Positions 46,953-55,934 of a stretch of DNA of 64,000 nt are shown here, one piece after another (position 1 is the first letter of the stretch; each line of letters starts with the position of its first letter). The position numbers and the translations under genes are program-made. The stretch is from NCBI GenBank assembly GCA_037101405.1, contig AP017965.1:124001-188000 (forward strand), given 5' to 3'. The notes under the pieces are model-generated. The model had not been told where the DNA came from, did not search any database, and saw only the letters and a program-made list of their open reading frames with translations. The DNA comes from Candidatus Megaera polyxenophila (lineage in GTDB: Bacteria; Pseudomonadota; Alphaproteobacteria; Rickettsiales; Rickettsiaceae).

Positions 46953-47114
46953 TTATACCTCCACTTCTCTTAGAGAGAAATAAAGATATAACATATTGGT
47001 AATACTTATTTTCTCGAATGATTTGATATTATTTAATATGAAATTGATATTGGTATAATTTTTTGCCCCAAAGATTGTATCTTTACTTAAGGCGGAATTG
47101 TTGCTACTATACAT
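46953..47114 (-). CDS. Small hypothetical protein
   Basis: 53 residues starting MYSSNNSALSKDTIFGAKNY. The ATG at 47114 is preceded by CAGGAGAAT, a clear ribosome site; a longer reading from 47282 would pass through the terminator hairpin at 47204 and is unlikely. Followed closely by the gene ending at 46693. Function unknown. Confidence 0.45.
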   Translation of the reverse strand: MYSSNNSALSKDTIFGAKNYTNINFILNNIKSFEKISITNMLYLYFSLREVEV

Positions 47115-47203
47115 ATAATTCTCCTGCAAAGGTTGAGTTAATGAACTATTGAGAATATATAGACGTGTCAAAGTATAAGTATTCTCAGTCACAAGACATA
47201 AAA

Positions 47204-47235
47204 ACGTTTGAAGCTCCAACTTCAGGCGTTTTTTT
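47204..47235. terminator. Bidirectional rho-independent terminator
   Basis: A 10-bp stem ACGTTTGAAG / CTTCAGGCGT (two G-T pairs) with a 6-base loop (47214-47219). T-run at 47229-47235 and A-run at 47200-47204, so it can act in both directions. On the minus strand it separates the winged-helix gene at 47301 from the small gene at 46953. Confidence 0.7.
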
Positions 47236-47300
47236 ATGCCTTGCTTATAGATTAGTATATATGAGAATTTAAAAACTGTCAATATTTTGTATTGATATTT

Positions 47301-47606
47301 TTAATTTATTTTCTGGGCTTCGTAATGTTTTTGTATTTCTTCAAATTTATTTCTTTTTAATTTAAAAGTATTAAAAACATTCCTTGAATCTTTTACCTCT
47401 TCTATTAATTCGTGTTTTATAAAAGTTTCTAAAGCTTTATAAACAACTGGTCTTGAAACTTTAGATAACTTACTCAATTTTAGAATACTTACAATTGCAA
47501 CATCATCAACCGAAATTAGTAACAGAGTTTTCAATACTTTGCGATGGCTTGGAGTAAACGCTTCATAAGCACTTATGGCTTCAATTAATAATTCTTTATC
47601 CTTCAT
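47301..47606 (-). CDS. Winged-helix transcriptional regulator (MarR/TrmB-like)
   Basis: 101 residues with a winged-helix pattern: VAIVSILKLSKLSKVSRPVV then YKALETFIKHELIEEVKDSR, followed by a wing and a charged tail. It lies just downstream of rep on the same strand. It may control rep or par expression (inference from position). Confidence 0.65.
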   Translation of the reverse strand: MKDKELLIEAISAYEAFTPSHRKVLKTLLLISVDDVAIVSILKLSKLSKVSRPVVYKALETFIKHELIEEVKDSRNVFNTFKLKRNKFEEIQKHYEAQKIN

Positions 47607-47764
47607 AGAAATTTACAAGAATTTTTTTTTACAATTGGTTTACTTATAATAAATAAACTTTTTTATTACAACTTCAACAAAAATCTTGATTGATCTTATA
47701 ATTTCAATGGGTTAATCTGTTGCTCTTTTCCACTTTAAGCTTTTTAAACATAAAAAATCTACAC

Positions 47765-49276
47765 TTAGCAAAAATAAACCTTAAACTGCTCTTTATTGAC
47801 TAGCCTCTCTATAGCGTGGAAATAATTAGTTTCTATCCAATCTTTAGAAAAACTAGTTGCAGCTTTGAGTTTAATCTCTCTCCGTTCTTCATTAATATTT
47901 GTTGTAAGCTTTGAAAACCAATTACGGTCAGTTGCTTCACCATAAATCTCTATTAATTTTTCCCTCACCCTACCCCACATTCCTACCGGTAATGGTGATT
48001 TTTTTGTTTTATTCTGATCAATCGGCGTTATAGTCGCTTTTGCCGGCATAATTATCTGAAGTTCATGAATATAAACAGATTCGCCATCCGTAATATGATC
48101 TTGTCGATAAATGGATCGTATTTCTTGAAGAATTTGCCCTTTTTCCGCAGCAGTTATTTCTACATGAATTGATAAATAAAGGTAAAACGTACTTTCTCTA
48201 ATATCTGCGGCCTTACATGCCTGAAGCAAATCATAAGCTGTTTTAGGCGCAAGGCGGGATGCTAACCTCTTCTTAAGTAGCCCTTGTGGCAAAGTTTGGC
48301 AGCTTTCTTCTATTTTACTTAAGTATTTTTCCCTTTCTTTATTTTCTATTTCCTCAAGGTTTAAGTTATTTCTGATTTTAAAACTATTATTATTGATTTT
48401 TACCGCATCCCTCTTTTCGTAATTCAGGGCTTTGGCCATATAGTTCATGAAAGCCTTCCTACTTTTGAAGAAGCGATCTGTCAGGCGTTTTGACATATCA
48501 AGCAATATTTCATTCATGCTATTTAATGAAAATTCTCTTCCTGATAATGATTGTAATTTATAACAATCATCTTTGTTTAATGGGTAAAAGTCTTTTAATT
48601 CTTTAATTTCATTACGATTAAACCGAATAACCTTTTTTATCGGATTTTCTTCTCCAAAAGAATTTTTATAAAAATTAGATTCGCTTGCAATAGATCTATT
48701 TTTAAATATATTATTCTTATTCTGATCATCTATTATATGATCTCCTCTAAAATGAGGAGATCTCCCCTCTTTTTTAGGCACAGAAAAATCAGGTTTGACG
48801 GGATTGTTGATAGTTTTTAGCTCGGTAAATTTTTTATTATCTGCATAAGAACTTAAAAACTGAGGACTTAAGTGAATGAATAGCCTGTTGTTATAAGTCT
48901 GGCCTCTTAACTTAACATTGCGGAATTCTCTGGTACAAATACCCATTTGTTCTAGTTTGACAAAAATTCTCCGAAGTTTTTCCCGATTAAACCCGAATTT
49001 TTTCTCGAAATGTTCATAAGAAGTTTGCCAGGCATCCCCAAGAAACTTATTTACATAAGTAATATCACCTGTTTGGTTATCTTTTACCTTTTTGGGACGA
49101 TACCAATAAACAATTTCCGCAAGAACAGAAATTAAGGAAAGATCAGGCCTGCCACGACTGTTGGTAAATTTCTTGTACCAATCATGAGGCGTAATGTTCC
49201 CAGTTAATATAGGGTGATGAATAATTTTGTATTGCTTGTGTGCAACATTAGTAGCGAAAGTAGATTTACGTCCCAT
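47765..49276 (-). CDS. Plasmid replication initiation protein with C-terminal DnaA_N-like domain
   Basis: 503 residues. The N-terminal part (about 25-160) is a winged-helix Rep-like region (TPHDWYKKFTNSRGRPDLSL, then EKLRRIFVKLEQMGICTREF). A linker rich in Lys/Asn follows. The C-terminal 80 residues (WGRVREKLIEIYGEATDRNW, LKAATSFSKDWIETNYF) resemble domain I of DnaA, which contacts DnaB. Known Rickettsia plasmids carry such DnaA-like initiators. The gene lies beside parA on the same strand. Its presence is the main reason to call this a plasmid or plasmid-derived region. Confidence 0.82.
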   Translation of the reverse strand: MGRKSTFATNVAHKQYKIIHHPILTGNITPHDWYKKFTNSRGRPDLSLISVLAEIVYWYRPKKVKDNQTGDITYVNKFLGDAWQTSYEHFEKKFGFNREKLRRIFVKLEQMGICTREFRNVKLRGQTYNNRLFIHLSPQFLSSYADNKKFTELKTINNPVKPDFSVPKKEGRSPHFRGDHIIDDQNKNNIFKNRSIASESNFYKNSFGEENPIKKVIRFNRNEIKELKDFYPLNKDDCYKLQSLSGREFSLNSMNEILLDMSKRLTDRFFKSRKAFMNYMAKALNYEKRDAVKINNNSFKIRNNLNLEEIENKEREKYLSKIEESCQTLPQGLLKKRLASRLAPKTAYDLLQACKAADIRESTFYLYLSIHVEITAAEKGQILQEIRSIYRQDHITDGESVYIHELQIIMPAKATITPIDQNKTKKSPLPVGMWGRVREKLIEIYGEATDRNWFSKLTTNINEERREIKLKAATSFSKDWIETNYFHAIERLVNKEQFKVYFC

Positions 49277-49439
49277 AATTACTCCTTATTTACGGAGTAA
49301 AACCTTGACTTTTAATCTCATTATGCCTATTATGAATAGTACTTATTTCTATTATTAGATAATGCTTGCAGGCTTATTTAATTTATAATAGGAAACATGG
49401 GGTTAAGCTTTTCTAGGTTTAACTCCTTTTTTATTATTT

Positions 49440-49607
49440 TTACTTGTTTTTCTTTATCATTGCTATTTTTTCCATAATTGCACTTGTAATCCAACTTGAG
49501 CGATCCTGTTTTGTTTCTTCTCTATAAGTATCTAATTCAATCAATAACCTTTCTGGGATGTTAATTGATATTTTAGTTTTTCCATCTGGGATGTTTGTTT
49601 TAGCCAT
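49440..49607 (-). CDS. Small ribbon-helix-helix DNA-binding protein
   Basis: 55 residues. ISINIPERLLIELDTYREET and DRSSWITSAIMEKIA form the ribbon and two helices of a CopG/Arc-type fold. The gene lies between rep and the partition genes, a typical place for a copy-control repressor (inference). The ATG at 49607 follows a weak AGATAGCAACTT leader. Short but convincing. Confidence 0.75.
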   Translation of the reverse strand: MAKTNIPDGKTKISINIPERLLIELDTYREETKQDRSSWITSAIMEKIAMIKKNK

Positions 49608-49797
49608 AAGTTGCTATCTCTTTATACTTTACCGTTGATATGTACGCTAAAACACCGTATTGTTTAATACATATAGTAAATATAATACGAAATCAATACG
49701 TATTATTTAAAAACAACAATAAATATTATTTTTTTATCTAAATTGTATTATTTTTGTTTTATTAAAGTAATATATATTAAAAAAAAGAAATATAAGT

Positions 49798-49826
49798 GTA
49801 TTACGTAAGTAATACATCTGTAATAC
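49798..49826. repeat. Iteron array 1 (GTAWTAC motifs, 11-bp phase)
   Basis: Three 7-bp motifs start at 49798 (GTATTAC), 49809 and 49820 (both GTAATAC), so each is 11 bp from the next and on the same helix face. The array lies downstream of the partition operon, upstream of the small RHH gene. The core AGTAATACATCTGTA recurs at 52036. Confidence 0.7.
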
Positions 49827-49872
49827 ATAAGTGATTAAAAAAAACCCTTTTATTCCAAAGAGAAAAGCTGTT

Positions 49873-50190
49873 TTATGAGGAACTTTTTATATAAGGCAAA
49901 AGTTTTTTAAGGTTATTGTCCATATTATCTGAGATATAATTTATTATACCCCTTATAACCTGAGAATCAGAATAACTCATTCTTTCATCACTATTATTAA
50001 TTTTTGTTGTAATAGTTGATAAACTTATAAAATCAGCTTCTCTTAGTCTAAACGATTTAGTTTTAAACAAAGAAGATTTATTAGGCGATTTGATAAAACC
50101 AGTTTTTTCTATATTACTACCTTCTGTAATTTGTGTAAGTGTCTTAGAAAGTTTTGATTCTGATAGCGAATTTAATTTCTTATTAAGCAT
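49873..50190 (-). CDS. Small partition partner (ParB/RHH-like centromere-binding candidate)
   Basis: About 105 residues starting [13 protein letters not shown] flexible basic N-terminus is followed by [20 protein letters not shown] and [18 protein letters not shown], which could be a RHH-like fold. It overlaps parA by 8 bp and ends the operon, the usual position of the DNA-binding partner of a ParA ATPase. An earlier ATG at 50232 overlaps more. The motif is not diagnostic; the call rests on size, position and nearby phased repeats. Confidence 0.6.
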   Translation of the reverse strand: MLNKKLNSLSESKLSKTLTQITEGSNIEKTGFIKSPNKSSLFKTKSFRLREADFISLSTITTKINNSDERMSYSDSQVIRGIINYISDNMDNNLKKLLPYIKSSS

Positions 50191-50953
50191 AATGGATAAC
50201 CTCTTCTGTAAGGAGGTTAAAGTCTTGAGCACCTTTTGAAGAAGGGTTGAATACTTGTATAGGTAAGCTTGTTATCTGAGCCTGATTAATTGCTTCATTT
50301 TTCCTGATTGTCGTTGTAAATGTGTTGTCACTGAGCGATTTTAATTGTTCATGGATGTATCTGTTTGTTTGAGTATTTCTTTGTTCATATAAATTTTTTA
50401 AAACAAAAAAATTATATGTTTGACCTTCTTTTATTTCTTTGATTGCCCCAAGTAAGTCAGCCATTCCGTCTAGCGAATATTTACCAAAACTAGTAGGAAC
50501 AATAATGGAAGTAGCGCAATATATAGCATTAATAGCTAATATCCCTAGGGTTGGTGGGCAATCAAGAATTATATAATCAAAATCATTTATAATTCTGTCA
50601 ATATGATTTTTAAGAATTTTTTCTCTATAAAGAGCTCCGCTGATTTGCTCTATCACGGTTGCTAGTTTTATATTAGAAGGTATAATATTTAGTGTATCAA
50701 TAGTTTGTTCTTGAACTATTGCTGGTAACATTATGTCTCTTAAGTTAAGTTTTTTATTTGTAAAAGCGGCAGAGATAGTTTTATCTGCGGGTATTGTAGG
50801 ACAATAAATACAACTTGAGTGACATTGGGGATCTAAGTCAATAAGAAGAACTTTTTTCTTTTTTAAATGAAGGCCATAAGCAAGGTTTACAGAAATTGTT
50901 GATTTTCCTACCCCGCCTTTTTGGTTTATTATAGCAAGAATTTTACAGCTCAT
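50183..50953 (-). CDS. parA: ParA-family partition ATPase
   Basis: 256 residues. Deviant Walker A KGGVGKST at residues 12-19, the A-prime motif DLDPQCHSS, and Walker [10 protein letters not shown]. There is no N-terminal HTH, so it is the short type in which the small partner usually does the repressing. It moves plasmid copies apart on the nucleoid. Phased GTAWTAC motifs lie immediately upstream (50985-51002). Confidence 0.93.
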   Translation of the reverse strand: MSCKILAIINQKGGVGKSTISVNLAYGLHLKKKKVLLIDLDPQCHSSCIYCPTIPADKTISAAFTNKKLNLRDIMLPAIVQEQTIDTLNIIPSNIKLATVIEQISGALYREKILKNHIDRIINDFDYIILDCPPTLGILAINAIYCATSIIVPTSFGKYSLDGMADLLGAIKEIKEGQTYNFFVLKNLYEQRNTQTNRYIHEQLKSLSDNTFTTTIRKNEAINQAQITSLPIQVFNPSSKGAQDFNLLTEEVIHYA

Positions 50954-50984
50954 AATTTACGTTTGATTTTTTTGTGTTACATTT

Positions 50985-51145
50985 GTATTACTTTGGTAAT
51001 GCTAATGTATTATATTAAATACTTTTTTTTACGCAAAGACTATTTTAATTTTAAATAAAAAACAAATCAAAAACAAAATAAATAAGTTAGTTAAGTAATA
51101 CGAACGTATTACTTAACTAGTACAAATATACTACTGTAGTAATAC
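50985..51145. repeat. Iteron array 2 upstream of parA, with a 32-bp palindrome
   Basis: GTATTAC at 50985 and GTAATGC at 50996 are 11 bp apart. Further upstream GTAATAC at 51095, GTATTAC at 51106, degenerate units at 51117 and 51128, and GTAATAC at 51139 keep an exact 11-bp phase. Units 51095 and 51106 lie in a perfect palindrome with 15-bp arms (TAGTTAAGTAATACG, 51088-51102 and 51105-51119) and a 2-base centre. This suits a centromere or operator bound by a RHH protein. Confidence 0.72.
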
Positions 51146-51233
51146 TTTTTGATGTTTATAATTCAAGGGCTTATCAAAAAAAATATAAAATTTTTATATT
51201 TTACATTAGTTAAAGGTTGATCTTACAACCTTC

Positions 51234-51593
51234 TTAGACATTATATGGGATCTTAATATCAGCTCCTAATCCTTGAAAATCTTTGGTATTTCTAGTTATT
51301 AATAAGCTATCTGTGTATTTTGCAGTAGCCCAGATTATAGCATCTGGGATTTTTATTTTATTTTCCTTTCTTATATTAACTGCAATTTCAGCAATTTTGT
51401 CATTAAGAGGAATTATATTAAAACCATTCAAAAACTCCTTTATTATTTCTTCATTATCGGTTACCCCAACTAGTATTTCCATTTTTGTAATTATACTGAT
51501 TTGAGGGGAATGATACTGCTCGATTTCTTTTTTGGCTAACAGATTACCAATTAAATAATCTATCAATATATTAGTATCAAATACAGCTTTCAT
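51234..51593 (-). CDS. vapC: VapC-family PIN-domain ribonuclease toxin
   Basis: About 119 residues. Acidic residues of the PIN active site are visible: AVFDTNILIDYLIG at the start, KMEILVG, IPDAIIWATAKY and LLITRNTKDF. These coordinate metal for RNA cleavage, usually of tRNA or rRNA. ATG 51593 overlaps the antitoxin stop (ATGA). Confidence 0.9.
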   Translation of the reverse strand: MKAVFDTNILIDYLIGNLLAKKEIEQYHSPQISIITKMEILVGVTDNEEIIKEFLNGFNIIPLNDKIAEIAVNIRKENKIKIPDAIIWATAKYTDSLLITRNTKDFQGLGADIKIPYNV

Positions 51594-51817
51594 GAGTCCC
51601 ACTCATTCCTTAATTTTTGCTGATAGTCCAAACTGTCCAATTTTTTCCTTTTCCAAACCCCAAATGCTAATTCATAACTTTTTTTACTATTACTGTAGCT
51701 ATTTATGTATTTTGTTAGAGCTTCCCTTATAAGACTTGCTCTTGATACATTTTTCTTTTTTGATACCTGATCTAGAATTTTTACTTGTGAATCAGGTATG
51801 TCAACAATAGTTCTCAT
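51590..51817 (-). CDS. vapB: Ribbon-helix-helix antitoxin of VapBC
   Basis: About 75 residues starting MRTIVDIPDSQVKILDQVSK, with VSRASLIREALTKYI as the helices of a RHH fold, and a C-terminal tail ending FGVWKRKKLDSLDY. The ATG at 51817 is preferred over 51844 since it gives the canonical ribbon start. It is the first gene of the pair. Confidence 0.85.
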   Translation of the reverse strand: MRTIVDIPDSQVKILDQVSKKKNVSRASLIREALTKYINSYSNSKKSYELAFGVWKRKKLDSLDYQQKLRNEWDS

Positions 51818-52214
51818 ATTAATACCTATTATACTTGTTATCATTATCTGATATAATATAATATAATCTTAATTCTTTCAAGAAAAACCTACTTATTTCA
51901 CCGGTCATTCTTCCCATTGCTTTATATATCTTAACTAACGCCAGTTTCGCATTAGAACATACATGAACACTAGTCTTTTCCTAGGATATCATTACTATAG
52001 GTAGGGAAATATAATATTTTATTTAGTAATACTTAAGTAATACATCTGTATTTCTTAAGTATTACAGATGTATTATAATATTTTTTATTCTAAGTTCTGA
52101 TTTTGATATAGAAAATGTGGGTTCAGATTGTTATAGAATCATTTCCTCAAGTGGAGGCATTCTTGCACGCTTTTTAACAGTAGGTAATTCCTAATGTTCG
52201 TTAGTCATTAGTCA
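51818..52214. other. Gap between VapBC and the symporter-kinase gene
   Basis: No gene is visible. The main content is the iteron array at 52026-52076. A direct repeat of GTCATTA (three times, 52201-52221) lies at the end of the symporter-kinase gene. The promoter of vapBC is expected near 51845-51880 but no clear boxes were fixed. Confidence 0.45.
52026..52076. repeat. Iteron array 3 (five units, 11-bp phase)
   Basis: Units start at 52026 (GTAATAC), 52037 (GTAATAC), 52048 (GTATTTC), 52059 (GTATTAC) and 52070 (GTATTAT), exactly 11 bp apart. It is the most regular array in the window and shares AGTAATACATCTGTA with array 1. The region lies outside the par operon, beyond VapBC. Confidence 0.75.
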
Positions 52215-55010
52215 TTAGTCATTAATTGTCAAAGTAAATGCAACAGTAACTCCTTTGTCTTGGTTCTGTTTAGCCCATATCTGACCGTTATGTGCTTCAA
52301 TAACTTTTTTAGATAAGGCAAGCCCTATACCTCTTCCACCTGCAGGAGTTTTAGTATTTGAACTAACGGTAAATGGTTCAAAAACTTCAAATAGTTCATC
52401 TTTTGGAATGCCTATTCCTTCATCTTTTACACTAAAAACAATAGTGTGGTTTTGCTCCGGTTTCAGCTCAATTGTAATTGTTCCCTGCTTACAGTATTGA
52501 ATAGCATTTACTATGATATTATCGATAGTACGTGAAATGTAGTACTGATCACATAAAGCGGTTAATTCATTATCTATTTGTAAGTTAAACCATAAGTCTT
52601 CTTGATCTTTATCCTGAATATACAGTTTTTTACATAGTTCTAACCTTTTATAAACTAAATCAGATAAGTTTACTTGAGACTTATTTAACTGGTAGTTAAT
52701 ATTATTAAGTTTTGATAAATCAATAAGATTATTTACTAAACTGGTTAATCTTTCGGAACTATCAGCAATATCTTTGGTTGCATTACGCCTTTGTTCTTCA
52801 TTAAATTTATCGTAGTTAGCCCATAAAACCTGTCCGAGACTAGTAATACCGGTAATTGGGGTGCGTGTTTCATGTTCCAGGTTTCGTAAAAGCTCATTTT
52901 TAATTTCGTATAGCTTAGTTAGTTCTTTCTTCTGGTCTATTACTTTATGTTCTAAATAATTTGATTTTTGTTCAATTTCTTCTTCATAAGCTTGTTTTGG
53001 TCTAAAAAAGATAACAATAGCAGTACCAGCTAGTAAAAAGGTATAGATAATAAGTGAAGTAGAAGCCATATTAATAACAATATTATCTATACCTGTATAG
53101 TATTGATAAGCTTTTATACTTGAATAAATACCTACTATCATCATAGTAAGTAATAATTTCCATCGAGTTAATATTGCAGCTACTATTAGGTTGACAATAA
53201 ATACTACAAACTGCAAATGGCTAAAGTTGCTTAACATTAGAAAAAAGCTACTACAAAAAATCAATAGGAAAAAGATACTTATACTCCAAGCTATTTGTGC
53301 AATATTATCTTTTTTTATAGTTGATGGCCAAATAGGATAAGTCGTAAAACACACAGATAATACAAGCATAATCTCATAAAATGGTAATATTGTATCTTTG
53401 TTTTGGCCATCGATAACGTTAGATATGGAGTACATAGTAGAGATAGTAGAAATGGTAGAAAAGATACCAAAACTAGTATAAGTTAAATCCCTTTTAGGTG
53501 AATTATTCTTACAAAAAACCATTAAATCAAATTCTGTAATAGCTTTTATAAGTTGATGAAATTTATGTTTAGCTATAGTTCCGTTACTACAAGACAATTG
53601 GTTATTTTTTTTATTAATCCATCCTCCATTTTGCTTTAATAGATAATGGCTTCCCATAAAGAATATTAAATTAACAATTGTTCCAGGTAGAATACTATCA
53701 ACCCCAGTAGTATCCATAAAATATATTCGCCATACTATAACACTTACAAAGCCTGCTCCCATACCTATTAAAACTGATTTTGTCGTACTACGAAAACCTA
53801 AGATAGCCAATATAAGAGGTACATCAATTATTGGGATATAGAAACTTTGGGTCATAAATACCAGCGGTAACAAATCATAATCAAGTAATGCTAAATATAT
53901 GGAAATTACCCCAAGTAATACCGAAATAATTTTGGACAAGACTAATTCACTTTTAAATTTTATATTTAGTGGATAACAAAAATCGTGAGTTAATAGAACT
54001 GATGAAGCATTTATATTAGAATCAGCTGTAGACATACACATGGCTACTACACCTACCATTATAAAACTTTTAAGTCCTGTATGAGCGTAGTTATTTGTTA
54101 TGTATTGTACTAAGTCTTTAGGATTAAGATTAGGGTCGATATTGAATAGAAGAAATGCAATCCATGCCATTCCAATTAAAATTAACATTAGTAATATAGC
54201 TGAAATACTAAAAGCTTTTTTAACCTGAGAGACACTACGTCCTATGGCCACTCTCTGGAACATAGTTGGGTTCAAATCTGGTATGGAAAAAAGCAGAAAC
54301 AATAATAATACCGACCAAAATTTAGGATTCGAAAGACCTAAGAACTCTTCATAATTAAATAGAGGGTGTTGAACAGCAGTTACTAGATTAAAGGTAGGAA
54401 GACTGCTTAAGTCGTTCCATATAACGATACCCAAAACAGGTATTAATACGCCAAAAGTAAAGAATTGTATCACATCTGTAAAAGTAACTGATCTAATTCC
54501 TCCAACGCTAGAGTATAATATCACTACAGATGCAGCTAAAAAAATTGGATAGTTTCCAGATAATCCTAAAAAATCATTTAAAATATAACCGAAAACTTTA
54601 AACTGTACTGCTATGAAACCTGCGGAAGCAATAGCTCCTCCTATAGCTGATATAAGTCTTACGTGTTTCCCATATAAATCTCCCATTGCTGAAGCTACAG
54701 AAATGCTCCCTAGAAATTCACTCATTTTTGGAACAAAAACATACGCATTTAGGAATAAGCACACTACCATCCCCAAACAACCAATAGTGTAATGTAATCC
54801 GGTGGTGTAAACCTCAGCTATCGTTATAAAAAGATAATCCCCGCCAATCCACGTAGCAACTATTGTAGAAACTAAAGCCCCAGTAGAAAAATTTCTGTTT
54901 CCTAAAGAGTAATCCTTTATGTTTTTTACTCCTCTTCCATAGTAAAGGCCTACTACAAGATTAAGGGTTAAAAACACAATAAAGACTACTGTATCAATAT
55001 TAAATTGCAT
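52215..55010 (-). CDS. Sodium/solute symporter fused to a sensor histidine kinase
   Basis: 931 residues. The first about 480 form an SSF-type (SLC5-like) transporter: SLGNRNFSTGALVSTIVATW, VGGIRSVTFTDVIQFFTFGV, and about 12 hydrophobic helices. A second group of helices (about 515-670) and a coiled coil follow. Then comes the kinase: H-box LEHETRTPI with His713, N-box DNIIVNAIQY, VKDEGIGIP and GGRGIGLALSKKVI. CbrA-type proteins share this fusion; they link transport or substrate presence to phosphorelay. No response regulator is encoded nearby. Confidence 0.9.
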   Translation of the reverse strand: MQFNIDTVVFIVFLTLNLVVGLYYGRGVKNIKDYSLGNRNFSTGALVSTIVATWIGGDYLFITIAEVYTTGLHYTIGCLGMVVCLFLNAYVFVPKMSEFLGSISVASAMGDLYGKHVRLISAIGGAIASAGFIAVQFKVFGYILNDFLGLSGNYPIFLAASVVILYSSVGGIRSVTFTDVIQFFTFGVLIPVLGIVIWNDLSSLPTFNLVTAVQHPLFNYEEFLGLSNPKFWSVLLLFLLFSIPDLNPTMFQRVAIGRSVSQVKKAFSISAILLMLILIGMAWIAFLLFNIDPNLNPKDLVQYITNNYAHTGLKSFIMVGVVAMCMSTADSNINASSVLLTHDFCYPLNIKFKSELVLSKIISVLLGVISIYLALLDYDLLPLVFMTQSFYIPIIDVPLILAILGFRSTTKSVLIGMGAGFVSVIVWRIYFMDTTGVDSILPGTIVNLIFFMGSHYLLKQNGGWINKKNNQLSCSNGTIAKHKFHQLIKAITEFDLMVFCKNNSPKRDLTYTSFGIFSTISTISTMYSISNVIDGQNKDTILPFYEIMLVLSVCFTTYPIWPSTIKKDNIAQIAWSISIFFLLIFCSSFFLMLSNFSHLQFVVFIVNLIVAAILTRWKLLLTMMIVGIYSSIKAYQYYTGIDNIVINMASTSLIIYTFLLAGTAIVIFFRPKQAYEEEIEQKSNYLEHKVIDQKKELTKLYEIKNELLRNLEHETRTPITGITSLGQVLWANYDKFNEEQRRNATKDIADSSERLTSLVNNLIDLSKLNNINYQLNKSQVNLSDLVYKRLELCKKLYIQDKDQEDLWFNLQIDNELTALCDQYYISRTIDNIIVNAIQYCKQGTITIELKPEQNHTIVFSVKDEGIGIPKDELFEVFEPFTVSSNTKTPAGGRGIGLALSKKVIEAHNGQIWAKQNQDKGVTVAFTLTIND

Positions 55011-55332
55011 GATTTAACTCCAACATTGTTCTAGTTAAATTATTAGTTAAAATAAGATAATTAGAAATGACAAATTTATATTTTAATATTAACTGGGATT
55101 TTTTATGAAAATGAATTATCCCCAAAACTTATATACATTAAAACCTTTGCTCTAACCTATAATCTTTGAGAATAGATTGACATTTGTCAACGTATAAGTT
55201 GAACTTTAGTAACAGACTTTTGGTTTTTTAATCTTATATAGGAGTTGATATGATGCTTATTAAGAAATTAACCCTATCAACAAAAGAAATAAAGGTAAAC
55301 TAAAAATATATATAATTTTTTTACCTGGGAGC
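55011..55332. other. Gap upstream of the symporter-kinase gene
   Basis: Contains the perfect palindrome TTGACATTTGTCAA (55177-55190), which carries a -35-like TTGACA on each strand, and a short reading frame of 16 codons from 55252. A stretch at 55192-55222 (ATAAGTTGAACT then AACAG) has a related copy at 57471-57500 on the far side of the IS256 copy. No supported gene. Confidence 0.4.
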
Positions 55333-55540
55333 TTAGTCTGAATATTTGACGGACTGGAACACTTTTAATTTATTGTTACTATTTTTGTTACGCTGTAGCG
55401 TTGGTATAGATTGTACTAAAAAATAGACAGGAACTTGGTCATTCCCTATTTCTAAAAATTTTATCTGATATCTCTTGCCTATCCCTAAACATACTTTTTG
55501 AAATACTTGATTGACCGATCCAGCAAACACCGCTCAGCGA
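55333..55540 (-). pseudogene. IS200-type (Y1 HUH) transposase remnant
   Basis: The fragment GKRYQIKFLEIGNDQVPVYF and LVQSIPTL closely follows the core of TnpA of IS200/IS605 elements, where the equivalent is FLEIG-x-D-x-DHVHFLVQS. The HxH pair appears replaced (DQVPVYF), and both ends of the gene are missing. It is a dead remnant. Confidence 0.5.
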
Positions 55541-55934
55541 TATTTCGCTGGAAATGCCATCTGATATAGTAAAACAGTAACATTGTGGCTTTTGTGTATA
55601 TATTTGATCATTCTTCCATTTTATGTCATAAGCAGTTGAGAATATAATCAAAAAGAGTTTAAAATAAATCCATACACTTGTGTTTTTGATGTGGCCTTAC
55701 CAAAAACAAGTATATATAAATTACTTTGATAAAATTCCTTACAATTAGTCTCCTCTAAGTGATTTAACCTAGAGGAGTAGCTAAAATATATATGCAAAAA
55801 ATTAATAATTAAATAAGAATAATATTAACTTTACAACTCTTTCTTAAAATACTAAATTTAAACCTCCTTAATAAAAATAAACTAATTAATTTGTAATGCA
55901 GGAAGAATTTGTTAATGTAATACTTGAGATATTA
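55541..55934. other. Non-coding gap before IS256 copy 2
   Basis: A/T-rich, no supported gene. An inverted repeat CTCCTCTAAGTGATTTAACC then TAGAGGAG (55751-55783) could form a weak hairpin. Nothing else seen. Confidence 0.3.

Noticed and set aside
46953-47282. A 109-codon version of the small gene at 46953
   Set aside because: It would be translated through a strong bidirectional terminator (47204-47235); the ATG at 47114 has a good ribosome site and was used instead.
52201-52221. GTCATTA repeated three times as a possible CRISPR or iteron
   Set aside because: The units are directly adjacent, only three, without spacers; a simple tandem repeat at the end of a gene is sufficient. No CRISPR array was seen anywhere in the window.
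55439-55651. A minus-strand reading frame of 70 codons next to the IS200 remnant
   Set aside because: The translation shows no protein-like pattern, no ribosome site, and it overlaps the recognised remnant in another frame.
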